A stretch of DNA of 32,246 nucleotides. Source: an uncultured Bacilli bacterium (GTDB taxonomy: Bacteria; Bacillota_I; Bacilli_A; RF39; UBA660). Within the stretch, counting starts at the first letter, position 1. Each line of letters opens with the position of its first letter. Both the position numbers and the translations under genes were made by a program. Under the pieces are notes generated by a model that saw nothing but the letters and a program-made list of their open reading frames with translations, searched no databases and was not told the DNA's origin. Below are positions 17,112-27,445 of this stretch, piece by piece. The stretch covers positions 1 through 32,246 of the forward strand of contig CANQAF010000004.1 of the NCBI GenBank assembly GCA_947588975.1, written 5' to 3'.

Positions 17112-19559
17112 TTACACATTTTCTTCTTCAATACTATCAATAATATTTTCATGCTTGATCTGTCTAGTAGCATACCACATTGCAAAGAAGACAATGCATA
17201 TTACACCTATGATGCAAATGATTACATATGTTGTTGGAAATGGAATGGTTACTTTTTGTTCAATATTTCCTAAAGTAGAAATCGGTTGAATGATAAAATG
17301 AATGAAAACAAGAGAAATCAATATTCCATAAAATAAAGAACGTAATCCAATCAGTAAACTTTCTAAACATAATGTTTTTTTCAGTTGCCTCATCGATAGT
17401 CCAATACTTCTTAAAACAGCAAATTCTCTTTTTCTTAACTGCATACTAGTATAAATCGTATTCATGACACTGGTTACAGCAATTAAAGTGATAAATCCAA
17501 TTACACTATAAAGAACAAAACGTATTGTTATCATTTGTTGTTCAATTTCATAATTATCTAATTTTGGGCTATAGTAATAAATATCTTCTAGATATTTTTT
17601 AATGATTTCTTGCATATTTTGGTCAAATTTATGAATAGAATTTACTTTCATGACAAAGTTATACTTCGTTTGATATTTCAATTGATTCAAAATAGATTGA
17701 TACATCTTAGAATTTACAATAATGGTTCCAAGAGGTGCATAGTACGTTTCTAATGGTGAAATATTGGTATAGTATAATTCAGAAAAAGGAGTATAACAGT
17801 TGTTCAGTTGTGAGTCTGTATCTAATTCACACAAGGATATTTTCGCTTGTTTTGTTTCATCATACATCACCAATTCATCCTTACTACATTCGTCCTTACA
17901 TACATATATAGTAGATTGATTATAAATAATAGCTTTTTCTTCTTTTAGACCAATTTTCTTTAGATAATTTTGGTAATCACTCTCTTCTAATGCATAGACA
18001 AAATAATATTCATATGGCGTTTGAGAAGGATTATGTGATAAATAAGCAGAAGTATAGTAGGTATCATCTATTTTAGGGCCATATATAAATGCAGATTGAT
18101 AGAATACACTAGATTGTATTTCTGGAATAGCCTGAATTTCTTGAACTAGTTTATCAGTATCTTTAAATGCATCAAAAGAAATGTTAACGTCCGGTTCATT
18201 GGTTGTTTCATAATCATAACTCCTTAATCCATAATTAACATAAGTAGATATAGATAAGAAAAGGACAATACTGGTACAAATAGAAACAGTAGTTGTACGA
18301 AATTTCTTTTTATTTCGCTTCATATTTTTATAGGCAAAATCCCCTTCAATTCCAAATATTTTTCCAATCCATTTGGCATTAGAGCGTCTTCTTTTGATAC
18401 TCTCTTGCATTTGAATCGAACGGAGTGGTGTTGTTTCACTTGCTCGTTTTGCCGGAAAGAAAGCAGATAACATCAGTGTTAATAAAATAAATATAAAAGA
18501 TAACAATAAATAAAGTGGATAAAAACTCAAATGATATGAGTTACTAATGACATCTTGCAGAAGATAATTGATGATAGCAAGTATACCTGCCACAAATCCA
18601 ACGCTCAATAAAAATCCTAAAGGAATAGCAATGAGTCCAATTACAAAAGCTTCAAAAAATACAGAATAAAATAATTGTCTTGGTGTTGCTCCTACGCTAG
18701 AAAACATTCCAAACATCTTTTTTCTTTCCGTAACAGAAATGGCAAATGAGTTATAAATGACGAATACACAAAAAATTCCTAAAATGGCACAAAGTAATAG
18801 TGTGGATAAGAAAAATACTGCGACTTTTCCTGTATTTGAAATTTGTCCATAGTATGTTAATAAATTTTGATTGATATCTATTTCATTAAAAGAAAATTCT
18901 TCATAAGGATATTCATGTATCTGATATCCAAGTGAAGTTCCAAATGCCCGAATTTTCTCATATACATTTTTTAATGATGGAAATTGAATATTGATATTTA
19001 TTTTTGTATTCTCTGTAACATCAAAATATGTAAATATAGCACTATTATTAGATAAATATCCATTTTTATACTTGTACCCAACAATGGATGCTTCATCATA
19101 TATTCCAGAAATCATATATTCTTGATCTCCTATAAGAACGGAATCACCTATATTTGCATCATTCATTTTGATATAATCTCTAGATACTATAATTTCTCCT
19201 AGTTTCGGATATGCCCCATCTACTAAGTGAACATCATCATAAGATGGATAAGCAAATAATTTAATTGTTTCATAAGAATCGGATTCCATATTATATAACG
19301 TTTGATAATAATTGGTAATCACAATGTCTTTTCTTGCTTCTAATTTTTGTAACTGATCATAAGGATAATTTTTTAATGTAATATGTTGGCTACCACTTGA
19401 AGCAATAGTATCACGAATCGCATTATCTCTAGCTGTTGAAATCGCAAGACCTACTCCAAATAATAAAGTGGAGGATAACATGACACCAATGATAGTTACA
19501 ATCGTTCTTTTCTTGTTTTTCTTCATATGTTGCAGAGTCAATTGATTGAGTATTTTCAT
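17112..19559 (-). CDS. ABC transporter permease, FtsX/MacB type
   Basis: 815 aa with FtsX-like domains (VTERKKMFGMFSSVGATPRQLF; LRKREFAVLRSIGLSMRQL). Confidence 0.9.
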   Translation of the reverse strand: MKILNQLTLQHMKKNKKRTIVTIIGVMLSSTLLFGVGLAISTARDNAIRDTIASSGSQHITLKNYPYDQLQKLEARKDIVITNYYQTLYNMESDSYETIKLFAYPSYDDVHLVDGAYPKLGEIIVSRDYIKMNDANIGDSVLIGDQEYMISGIYDEASIVGYKYKNGYLSNNSAIFTYFDVTENTKININIQFPSLKNVYEKIRAFGTSLGYQIHEYPYEEFSFNEIDINQNLLTYYGQISNTGKVAVFFLSTLLLCAILGIFCVFVIYNSFAISVTERKKMFGMFSSVGATPRQLFYSVFFEAFVIGLIAIPLGFLLSVGFVAGILAIINYLLQDVISNSYHLSFYPLYLLLSFIFILLTLMLSAFFPAKRASETTPLRSIQMQESIKRRRSNAKWIGKIFGIEGDFAYKNMKRNKKKFRTTTVSICTSIVLFLSISTYVNYGLRSYDYETTNEPDVNISFDAFKDTDKLVQEIQAIPEIQSSVFYQSAFIYGPKIDDTYYTSAYLSHNPSQTPYEYYFVYALEESDYQNYLKKIGLKEEKAIIYNQSTIYVCKDECSKDELVMYDETKQAKISLCELDTDSQLNNCYTPFSELYYTNISPLETYYAPLGTIIVNSKMYQSILNQLKYQTKYNFVMKVNSIHKFDQNMQEIIKKYLEDIYYYSPKLDNYEIEQQMITIRFVLYSVIGFITLIAVTSVMNTIYTSMQLRKREFAVLRSIGLSMRQLKKTLCLESLLIGLRSLFYGILISLVFIHFIIQPISTLGNIEQKVTIPFPTTYVIICIIGVICIVFFAMWYATRQIKHENIIDSIEEENV

Positions 19560-20239
19560 GCCTTCACTTCCTCATCACGAATGATCCTTCCATCTTCTAT
19601 GGTTAAGATACGATCTGCATGAAGTGCAAGTTCAGGATCATGTGTTATCATAATAATTGTTTGTTCATATTTTTCATGAGATAACTTTAATAATTCCATA
19701 ATTTCTTTCCTATTTTTGCTATCTAAGTTTCCTGTTGGCTCATCTGCAAGCAAAAGAGCTGGATGGTTCATAAGAGCTCTTCCAATACTCACTCTTTGTT
19801 GTTGCCCTCCAGATAATTCATTTGGTAAATGTTTTACTCTATCTTGTAGACCTAACGTTTCAATCAATTCATTTCTATAATGGATATCTGGTTTTTTATG
19901 GTCAAGTAAGACAGGTAATGTTAAATTTTCTTCTACATTTAAAATAGGTATTAAATTATAAAATTGATAAATTAGTCCTACTTTTCTTCTTCTATAAATA
20001 GCAAGTTGAGTCTCATTTAGATGATAGATATCTTTTCCTTCTACATAAACTTTCCCACTGGTAGGACGATCTACTCCACCCAAAATGTGAAGTAAGGTGC
20101 TTTTGCCACTTCCACTAGCTCCTACAATTGCAACAAATTCGCCTTTTTCAACTGTAAAACTAACATCATTTAAGGCCTTTACCATGGCATCGCCTTTTCC
20201 ATAAAATTTACTTAAATGTTCTACTTTTAAAATTTCCAT
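19556..20239 (-). CDS. ABC transporter ATP-binding protein (LolD/MacB-like)
   Basis: Walker A GASGSGKSTLL, signature LSGGQQQRVSIGRAL, Walker B LLLADEPTGNLD. Confidence 0.95.
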   Translation of the reverse strand: MEILKVEHLSKFYGKGDAMVKALNDVSFTVEKGEFVAIVGASGSGKSTLLHILGGVDRPTSGKVYVEGKDIYHLNETQLAIYRRRKVGLIYQFYNLIPILNVEENLTLPVLLDHKKPDIHYRNELIETLGLQDRVKHLPNELSGGQQQRVSIGRALMNHPALLLADEPTGNLDSKNRKEIMELLKLSHEKYEQTIIMITHDPELALHADRILTIEDGRIIRDEEVKA

Positions 20240-20403
20240 ATGATTCTCCTTTTGATTCTTATTCTATAAAAAATTATTGTTATCTACTACCAATTTTCAG
20301 TTGAAGTTTGTCGCATATCAGTTGCGATACTATTTTTCTATATTCCATCATCATTTTATAATAAATGGAAAAGATTGTCTATCAAAAAAAAATGAGATTG
20401 CTC

Positions 20404-20727
20404 TCATTTTAGTTCTTTTTGCACATACATACGGAAGCATTCATCATGTCGATACTTTTGAATCATTGTTAATTCTTGTTTCGTAATTGGAAACTCATAT
20501 GGTTCTTGCCCTTCTGCAACTGTCATAATTTCTTGACCTATTAATTGATTTGGAGTGACGTTTAAAATGTCTAATAATTTTAAAAACATTTGCATCGTAG
20601 GAGTCCTTGTACCTGTTTCATAACCACATATAGATACTTTAGTTACTCCTAATAAGTTTCCTAATTCTTCTTGTGAAAGTCCTCTTTCGATTCGAATACG
20701 TTTAATCAATTCACCATTAATCATCAT
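20404..20727 (-). CDS. XRE-family HTH regulator
   Basis: IKRIRIERGLSQEELGNLLGVTKVSICGYETGTRTPTMQMFLKLLDILNVTPNQLIG. Confidence 0.9.
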   Translation of the reverse strand: MMINGELIKRIRIERGLSQEELGNLLGVTKVSICGYETGTRTPTMQMFLKLLDILNVTPNQLIGQEIMTVAEGQEPYEFPITKQELTMIQKYRHDECFRMYVQKELK

Positions 20728-20747
20728 GATGCCTCCGTTCTCTATTT

Positions 20748-20850
20748 GCTAACATTATAACATATTTTTAAATATTTTTTCAATCTACGCTATTTGTTAA
20801 CGATAAATTAACTTTGCTTCTTGCTATTCAATTTTGGTTAACGTATAATA
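20748..20850. promoter_or_regulatory. Divergent regulator intergenic region with three TTKGYTAAC-type repeats
   Basis: TTTGCTAACATTATAAC, TTTGTTAACGATAAATTAAC, TTGGTTAACGTATAATAAAC. Confidence 0.45.
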
Positions 20851-20869
20851 AACATGGAAGGTGAAATGT

Positions 20870-21088
20870 ATGATGCATGTTTTAAAACAACACCGTTTAG
20901 ATAAAGGCTATAGTTGCGAAATGATGGCCCGTAAGCTTTGTATTAGTAAAACTTACTACTGGCAAATTGAACAAGGGAAAAGGCGCATCACTTACGAACT
21001 TGCAATGAAAATGGCGGAAGTATTTAATACAACACCTGATACATTATTCTATGAAGATACCGTTAAACAATTGACCAAGACAACTTAG
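20870..21088 (+). CDS. Small XRE-family HTH protein
   Basis: MMHVLKQHRLDKGYSCEMMARKLCISKTYYWQIEQGKRRITYELAMKMAEVFNTTPDTLFYED; GGAAGGTG RBS favours ATG 20870 over 20861. Confidence 0.85.
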   Translation: MMHVLKQHRLDKGYSCEMMARKLCISKTYYWQIEQGKRRITYELAMKMAEVFNTTPDTLFYEDTVKQLTKTT

Positions 21089-21414
21089 TCATTTTTTTTG
21101 CTCGAAAGATAAGTAACTTTCTCCGCAACAACTTCCATAACTTGTCGTTTTGTTTCCTCATCTAATTGGACAGTTCTCGTTTGTAAATGTCCCTTTACTC
21201 CAAGCAAATCTCCTTTTTTACAGTATTCTACAGCGTTTTCTGCAACACCACGCCATAGCACACAGTTGACAAAATCTGTTTCATATTCACCATCTACATT
21301 TTTATAACTTCTTGGAACAGCTAACGTAATATTGGTAATTTTATTGCCATTTTCTGTCTCATATAACTCAGGATCTCTTACAAGTCTACCGACTAAGATT
21401 GTTTGATTTAGCAT
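21085..21414 (-). CDS. ssb: Single-stranded DNA-binding protein (short form)
   Basis: MLNQTILVGRLVRDPELYETENGNKITNITLAVPRSYKN...DFVNCVLWRGVAENAVEYCKKGDLLGVKGHLQTR. Confidence 0.93.
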   Translation of the reverse strand: MLNQTILVGRLVRDPELYETENGNKITNITLAVPRSYKNVDGEYETDFVNCVLWRGVAENAVEYCKKGDLLGVKGHLQTRTVQLDEETKRQVMEVVAEKVTYLSSKKND

Positions 21415-21588
21415 AAGTTTTCCTCCTTTCTAGAGACATCATACAAAACAAAAACAAGGATTGCAAATGCATAATTCCTTGTTTTTTCTATCAATATTTT
21501 ATATCATTTTGAAAATTGGTTTTACAGATTTCTAAAAATTATCATTTTCATCTAAAACCTTTTTGGAATTCTGTTATTTTTTAAATTT

Positions 21589-22905
21589 TTAAAAATAATT
21601 TTTCATTAAGTGATTTAACTCCACTGCATATTCCATTGGTAACTCTTCACGAAAACGATCCATAAATCCCATAATAATAAGTTCTTTAGCCTTTTCTTCA
21701 GGGATGCCTCTACTCATTAAGTAGAATAATTTATCTTTACTAATTTTTGATACAGTGGCCTCATGCTCTAAATTAGAAGTATCATTACCTACAATATTGG
21801 TAGGAATGGTATCACTCTTAGATATATCATCTAAAATAATAGTATCACATTTTACTTTAGCATAAGAGTTAATTGCTTTTTTGTTTATATGGACTGTACC
21901 GCGATATGAGGCATTTCCTCCTTTAGCAGCAATTGACTTACTAATAATATTACTTGTAGTCTCTGGCGCTAAATGAATCATTTTTGCTCCTGTATCCTGA
22001 ATTTGATTTTCAGTTGCAACAGCAATACTAATACAATTGCCTTTGGCTCCTCTTCCGTTTAGAATGCAACAAGGATATTTCATATTAATTTTGGACCCAA
22101 TGTTACCATCAATCCATTCCATTAGACCATTTTCTTCAACAATTGCTCTTTTTGTCACTAAATTATAAACATCACTTGACCAATTTTGAATTGTAGTATA
22201 ACGACACTTAGCATTTTTCCCTACATAAATTTCTACAACAGCTGCATGCAAAGAATCTGATGTATAAGTAGGAGCTGTACATCCTTCCATATAATGTAGC
22301 TCACTACCCTCATCTACAATAATCAAAGTACGTTCAAATTGACCCATATTTTTACTATTAATACGAAAATAACTTTGTAATGGACGATCTATTTTGGTAT
22401 GTGGTGGCACATAAATAAATGTCCCCCCACTCCATACTGCACTATTTAATGCAGTATACTTATTTTCATCATATTTGACTAATTGATTAAAGTATTTTTG
22501 AAATAACTCAGGATATTCTCTTAATGCAGTATCAGTATCACAAAAAATGACTTTTTTATCTACCAGTTCTTGAATCATATTGTGATATACAACTTCACTT
22601 TCAAATTGAGCACCAACGCCATCCAGATATTTTTTTTCTGAATCGATGAGACCTATTTGACAAAACGTTTCTTGAATATCCTTCTTTACATCTTTCCAAT
22701 TATTCTTTACCGAATCTGTTACTTTTTTATAATAAGTAAATAAATCAAAATTAATCGAAAGAGGTGGCCCAAAAGTAGGATTTTTATATTCCTCAAATTT
22801 ACGATATGCTTGAAGACGGAAAGCAGTCATCCAATCAGGTTCATGCTTATATTCTGATATTTTTCTAACTTTTTCTTCATTTAAACTTTTCTCGATTGTT
22901 TTCAT
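21589..22905 (-). CDS. sufB: Fe-S cluster assembly protein SufB
   Basis: AVWSGGTFIYVPPHTKIDRPLQSYFRIN...EGCTAPTYTSDSLHAAVVEI...SRGIPEEKAKELIIMGFM. Confidence 0.95.
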   Translation of the reverse strand: MKTIEKSLNEEKVRKISEYKHEPDWMTAFRLQAYRKFEEYKNPTFGPPLSINFDLFTYYKKVTDSVKNNWKDVKKDIQETFCQIGLIDSEKKYLDGVGAQFESEVVYHNMIQELVDKKVIFCDTDTALREYPELFQKYFNQLVKYDENKYTALNSAVWSGGTFIYVPPHTKIDRPLQSYFRINSKNMGQFERTLIIVDEGSELHYMEGCTAPTYTSDSLHAAVVEIYVGKNAKCRYTTIQNWSSDVYNLVTKRAIVEENGLMEWIDGNIGSKINMKYPCCILNGRGAKGNCISIAVATENQIQDTGAKMIHLAPETTSNIISKSIAAKGGNASYRGTVHINKKAINSYAKVKCDTIILDDISKSDTIPTNIVGNDTSNLEHEATVSKISKDKLFYLMSRGIPEEKAKELIIMGFMDRFREELPMEYAVELNHLMKNYF

Positions 22906-22969
22906 ATCAGTTCACCTTCTTTTCTATTATACTAAATTATGAACAAAATAAAAAGAAAATCATTCTTTT

Positions 22970-23419
22970 TTATTGATTTTCTTTGTTTTTATATTTGTTT
23001 ATTACTTTTTCAAATCCCCACCATGGCAATAATGCACATTTTTTACGATTTGGTTGCTTATAAATATCATTATATACATAGGCTTGTTCCAATAATTCTT
23101 CATTATATGGTTCTTCGTTTAACATATGATTAAAATTTTCATAAATAGTAATTGCTTCTTCTACTGTTTTTCCAATGAGTGTTTCTACCATAATAGAACT
23201 AGAACTCGTACAAATAGCACAAGCCTCTCCATCAAATTTTGCATCCACAATTATTCCATCTTCGATTTTAACCATTAAATGAATCTCATCAATACAAGAC
23301 TCATTGTTGGTATCTGCTTTTATATAACTATCATCATTGATTAATCCTTTATTTCTGGGATTTTGATAATGATCTAAAATAATATCTCGTTTCATCTCTT
23401 CTTGCATAGTATCCCTCAA
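22970..23419 (-). CDS. sufU: Fe-S assembly scaffold/sulfur-transfer protein SufU (IscU-like)
   Basis: IILDHYQNPRNKG...DAKFDGEACAICTSSSSIMVETLIGKT...PNRKKCALLPWWGFEKVI. Confidence 0.9.
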   Translation of the reverse strand: MRDTMQEEMKRDIILDHYQNPRNKGLINDDSYIKADTNNESCIDEIHLMVKIEDGIIVDAKFDGEACAICTSSSSIMVETLIGKTVEEAITIYENFNHMLNEEPYNEELLEQAYVYNDIYKQPNRKKCALLPWWGFEKVINKYKNKENQ

Positions 23420-23458
23420 TTCAATTTTATTATACTATGTTTTCCATTACTTGTAAAT

Positions 23459-23686
23459 TTATTTATTTTTGCCATATAAGCGTATATAAGTATCTAATAA
23501 TTCTAGTCTTGCTTCCATTTCTAAAATTTCATCTTGATACATATCTTCATGATCTGGTTGCATCAACATAAATAAACTCATCATTCTGCTTTGACAATTT
23601 TTTCTCTCCGCAATTAAAGAGCGCATATATAAATCTGAATATGATTTAGGATTTTCTGCTTTCCATATAAAATCTAATATTTTCAT
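23459..23686 (-). CDS. Hypothetical protein, 75 aa
   Basis: Complete ORF with plausible composition upstream of sufU; no family recognised. Confidence 0.5.
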   Translation of the reverse strand: MKILDFIWKAENPKSYSDLYMRSLIAERKNCQSRMMSLFMLMQPDHEDMYQDEILEMEARLELLDTYIRLYGKNK

Positions 23687-23801
23687 AAAATCAAGTCTCC
23701 TATACTTATTATTGCCTAATTTATTTGTTCTATGAAAAATAGTTCATAATTTATGTTTACATTCATATGATTTAATGTAACTAAGAAAGGAAGATATATT
23801 T

Positions 23802-24062
23802 ATGGAAACACTTAAAGTTGGCGCAAAATCTAATCCTAATTCAGTAGCAGGAGCACTTGCAAACGTATTTAGAGAAAAAGGATCTGTTGAAATTCAAGCA
23901 ATTGGTGCGGGAGCGCTCAATCAAGCAATTAAAGCAATTGCAATCGCACGTGGATTTGTAGCACCTAGCGGAAAAAATTTAATTTGTATTCCGGCTTTTA
24001 CAGATATTGTAATTGACGGAGAAGAAAGAACTGCCATCAAGTTAATTGTAGAAGCTAGATAA
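23802..24062 (+). CDS. spoVS: Stage V sporulation protein S
   Basis: METLKVGAKSNPNSVAGALANVFREKGSVEIQAIGAGALNQAIKAIAIARGFVAPSGKNLICIPAFTDI. Confidence 0.96.
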   Translation: METLKVGAKSNPNSVAGALANVFREKGSVEIQAIGAGALNQAIKAIAIARGFVAPSGKNLICIPAFTDIVIDGEERTAIKLIVEAR

Positions 24063-24065
24063 ATA

Positions 24066-24087
24066 AAAAACTCCTTTAGAGTTTTTT
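24066..24087 (+). terminator. Terminator of spoVS
   Basis: AAAAACTC-CTTTA-GAGTTTTTTT. Confidence 0.75.
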
Positions 24088-24147
24088 TATTTTTAAAAGA
24101 ATTATCACTCAATTGAAACAAAAAAGGGATGAACTCCCTTAACAGAT

Positions 24148-24954
24148 TTAAGATTTTACTATATCATCTTTTAAAAAGTAATATAATATGTAAATAGCTA
24201 CTATACATAAAGTAATCATAAAAATAAAATGAATATTTTGTAAAAATGGAACTAATAATAATGAAGTTAAGTTTACCAAAATATGAAATAAACATGGAAC
24301 ATAAATATTATGATATTTTTCATATAAAATAATTAAAATTCCTCCTAATAATAAAGCAAATACAATATTCAGTAAATTACCGTGGAACAATGCAAAAATA
24401 GCAGTACATAATATCATAGCAGTTTTAATAGGGTAAATATCTTTTAATTTATGGTATATAATTCCTCTAAATAAATATTCTTCTAAAATTGGACCTATTA
24501 CTCCTTCAAATATAACAAATATCCAAAAAGAGACATTGCTATTTACTTGATATCTCATACCTAAAAAGATCAATATGATATGAAATAAAATACAAAAGGT
24601 AATAGCTGCTAAAATCAATTTTGGAAGTTTTTTAACTGGATAATTTTTTTTCTGAATATGAAATTTATGGTATTTTTTGATAAAAAACACTGTTAATAAA
24701 ATATTGAATCCAAATACATATATCATATGAGACTCTATATAGGCATTTAAAGGTTCTTCCAATTCCAATTGATTTAAACGTTCAATTATCTGCTCTTCTG
24801 ATTCATAAGGATAAATTTTCTTTAAATCGTTTAGTTGACCTTGCATAAAGAAAAAAGATAATATTGCAACAATGAAAAATTGGCCTAATGCAACAACAAT
24901 TGGCCAACATAAAACTTGAACAAACTTCCCAAAATTTGAAAATTGAAGTTTCAT
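24148..24954 (-). CDS. CPBP family intramembrane metalloprotease
   Basis: Multi-TM protein with GPILEEYLFRGIIYHKL and downstream FALFHGNLLNIVFALLLGGIL motifs. Confidence 0.88.
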   Translation of the reverse strand: MKLQFSNFGKFVQVLCWPIVVALGQFFIVAILSFFFMQGQLNDLKKIYPYESEEQIIERLNQLELEEPLNAYIESHMIYVFGFNILLTVFFIKKYHKFHIQKKNYPVKKLPKLILAAITFCILFHIILIFLGMRYQVNSNVSFWIFVIFEGVIGPILEEYLFRGIIYHKLKDIYPIKTAMILCTAIFALFHGNLLNIVFALLLGGILIILYEKYHNIYVPCLFHILVNLTSLLLVPFLQNIHFIFMITLCIVAIYILYYFLKDDIVKS

Positions 24955-25841
24955 TATTTTTCTTTTTTAAACAATTCTGATACAGTAGTACTAAGTGTTG
25001 CAATATTTTGTAATTCGGATGGAACAATAATTTTAGTTGCTTGCCCATTTGCGACATTTGACAAAGCTTCAAAGCTTTTTAAAGTAAGCACCGCTTGGTC
25101 AGCCTTTGCATCTTTTAATAATTTAATACCCTCTGCTTCCGCTGTTTTAAGTTTTAAAATAGCTTCCGCTTCTCCTTCAGCTTCACGGATTTGTGCTTCT
25201 TTTTTTGCTTCTGCTCTTAAAATAGCACTTTCTTTTTCTCCTTCAGCAATTAAAATATTAGATTTCTTTTCTCCCTCAGCTTGGAGAATTTTTTCACGTC
25301 TTTCACGTTCTGCACGCATTTGTTTTTCCATAGCTTCTTGAATATCACGCGGTGGAATAATATTTTTTACTTCCACACGATTTACTTTAATTCCCCATGG
25401 ATCTGTTGCTTCATCCAAAATAGAGCGCATTTTAGAATTAATAATATCTCTTGAAGTCAATGTTTGATCTAGTTCTAATTCTCCAATTAAATTACGTAAT
25501 GTCGTAGCGGTTAAATTTTCAATTGCATTAATTGGATTTTCTACACCATAAGTGTATAACTTTGCATCTGTGATTTGATAATATACAACAGTATCAATTT
25601 GCATGGTTACATTATCTTTTGTAATAACAGGTTGTGGGTCAAAATCCTTTACAATTTCTTTTAGTGTTACTACATTCGCAATACGATCCAAAAATGGTAT
25701 CTTAACATGTAATCCATGTTGCCATGTTTGAGAATAAGAACCCAAACGTTCCAATACATAAGCTTTTGCCTGTGGTACTACTTTTATATTTGGAAGTACC
25801 AATACTACAACTAAAATAAGTAATGTAATAAAAATTTCCAT
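24954..25841 (-). CDS. SPFH/band-7 (stomatin/QmcA-like) protein
   Basis: IKVVPQAKAYVLERLGSYSQTWQHGLHVKIPFLDRIA...EKQMRAERERREKILQAEGEKKSNILIAEGEKESAILRAEAKKEAQIREAEGEAEA. Confidence 0.93.
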   Translation of the reverse strand: MEIFITLLILVVVLVLPNIKVVPQAKAYVLERLGSYSQTWQHGLHVKIPFLDRIANVVTLKEIVKDFDPQPVITKDNVTMQIDTVVYYQITDAKLYTYGVENPINAIENLTATTLRNLIGELELDQTLTSRDIINSKMRSILDEATDPWGIKVNRVEVKNIIPPRDIQEAMEKQMRAERERREKILQAEGEKKSNILIAEGEKESAILRAEAKKEAQIREAEGEAEAILKLKTAEAEGIKLLKDAKADQAVLTLKSFEALSNVANGQATKIIVPSELQNIATLSTTVSELFKKEK

Positions 25842-25844
25842 AGT

Positions 25845-26264
25845 CTAATCCTCCCATTCCTCTACTTTAATTTTTACACCATCTATTAATAATACCTTAA
25901 CGGTACTATCAACCTTTATATTTTTATTGGCATAAGCTGTCCACCTTTTACCATCCACTTTTACTTCCCCAGTGCCATTTTTGTCTATCTCTTCTGTTAC
26001 AATTCCTTTCATACCAATGATACGATCCAAATTAGTACTTACATTTTTTGTAGACAACCATTTTTTTAAAATGGGTCTTGTCGTAATTAATAATAAAATA
26101 CCTACAATACAAAATATGCCAACTTGTAATATAAAATTATCACTTATAAATGATATAGCAAGTGATAAAATTCCACTAGCAACAAACCATATTGTAGTCA
26201 AATTAACCGTCATAACCTCCACAATAGTTAATAAAATCACAATTGCAATCCAAATATAAAACAC
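25845..26264 (-). CDS. NfeD family protein
   Basis: Membrane segments then IGMKGIVTEEIDKNGTGEVKVDGKRWTAYANKNIKVDSTVKVLLIDGVKIKVEEW; adjacent to SPFH gene. Confidence 0.88.
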   Translation of the reverse strand: MFYIWIAIVILLTIVEVMTVNLTTIWFVASGILSLAISFISDNFILQVGIFCIVGILLLITTRPILKKWLSTKNVSTNLDRIIGMKGIVTEEIDKNGTGEVKVDGKRWTAYANKNIKVDSTVKVLLIDGVKIKVEEWED

Positions 26265-26324
26265 CGAACATCACCTTAATTAAATTATACTATTACACAA
26301 TTAAAAATACAACAAAAAAAGAAG

Positions 26325-27107
26325 CTATATTTTCTTCTCCTTTTGGTTACCTTCTTTTTTATTACTTCCAAATTTATGGAACATACGGTGAAATGATCCT
26401 AATATTCCTAAGAATTGCTCACGACCTTTTGTATCCCCAACAGAGGCATCCAAAATACCGTTAACTTCACCATATACTTGTTGGCGATACTGCATCTCTG
26501 CATCATTGTATGATATAGGATTTGATGCTTCTTTAGAAACATCTGAATTCATAATTGGATGTTCTACTTGAACAGAGGTTAACCCCATATTCTCTGCTTT
26601 CTGAATACTATTTCCAAGTTTTCTATTCAATTTTTGTTTTAAAGCATCTAACTTTTGAATACGGCTTTCATAATATTCTAATGATTTATGAGCACTACAT
26701 TGTTGAATCTCTTTATTTAAACGATTCAATTGAGATTTTTCTTCATCAATCATAGAACGAATTTCTTCTTTTTCTTCAGATGATAGTTGATTTGCTTTTT
26801 TCCCAATTAACATATTTTGTTGAGAAATCATACTATTTTCTATATAATTTTTATTTTGTTCCAAAGGCATGCGCTTATTACGTTTGATAATTTCTATTTC
26901 ATACAATCGATCCAAGATATTTTTCTTTTGGCGAACTTTTTCTAATTGGCAAGTAAGTCTATCACTAGTATTTTTACAGGATAATTGATTTTTCATATTT
27001 TCTTTTACCATACAAGTACGTTTTCCAAGTATTTGTATGATTGGAAAATCAAGTTCTCTTAATTGTTGTCTAAGTTGACTTTCTTGTTCTAATAATTCTT
27101 CATCCAT
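26325..27107 (-). CDS. Hypothetical coiled-coil protein
   Basis: 260 aa, charged heptad-rich sequence; no family recognised. Confidence 0.6.
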   Translation of the reverse strand: MDEELLEQESQLRQQLRELDFPIIQILGKRTCMVKENMKNQLSCKNTSDRLTCQLEKVRQKKNILDRLYEIEIIKRNKRMPLEQNKNYIENSMISQQNMLIGKKANQLSSEEKEEIRSMIDEEKSQLNRLNKEIQQCSAHKSLEYYESRIQKLDALKQKLNRKLGNSIQKAENMGLTSVQVEHPIMNSDVSKEASNPISYNDAEMQYRQQVYGEVNGILDASVGDTKGREQFLGILGSFHRMFHKFGSNKKEGNQKEKKI

Positions 27108-27122
27108 CTTTTATTCCTCTTT

Positions 27123-27395
27123 TCAATTATGAATTGCATCACGCATTTTACCTTTTAACATATTCCATTCATCATCAGAAATATTTTCAAACTTCATGGT
27201 ATTATCGTTCACTGTAATTAATGAAGCATACAATACTACCATATCATTTGGCATTTTTTCATTTTTTGTATATATAACATACTCTTTTTGAGTAATTTCA
27301 TCTTGATAAGAAAATACAATTTCAACAGATTGTTTTTGACCGTTTTCATCTATTACCTCTAATATAGGTTGAGTACTTTCCATATATATATACAC
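27123..27395 (-). CDS. DUF1292 family protein
   Basis: VIDENGQKQSVEIVFSYQDEITQKEYVIYTKNE...ISDDEWNMLKGKM. Confidence 0.75.
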   Translation of the reverse strand: MYIYMESTQPILEVIDENGQKQSVEIVFSYQDEITQKEYVIYTKNEKMPNDMVVLYASLITVNDNTMKFENISDDEWNMLKGKMRDAIHN

Positions 27396-27445
27396 CTCTA
27401 TCCTAACCTATTTTACCACAAATAAAATTTTATGAAAATAAATTT

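Noticed and set aside
24803-25072. 89-aa minus-strand ORF overlapping CPBP and SPFH genes
   Set aside because: Out-of-frame overlap with two well-supported CDSs.
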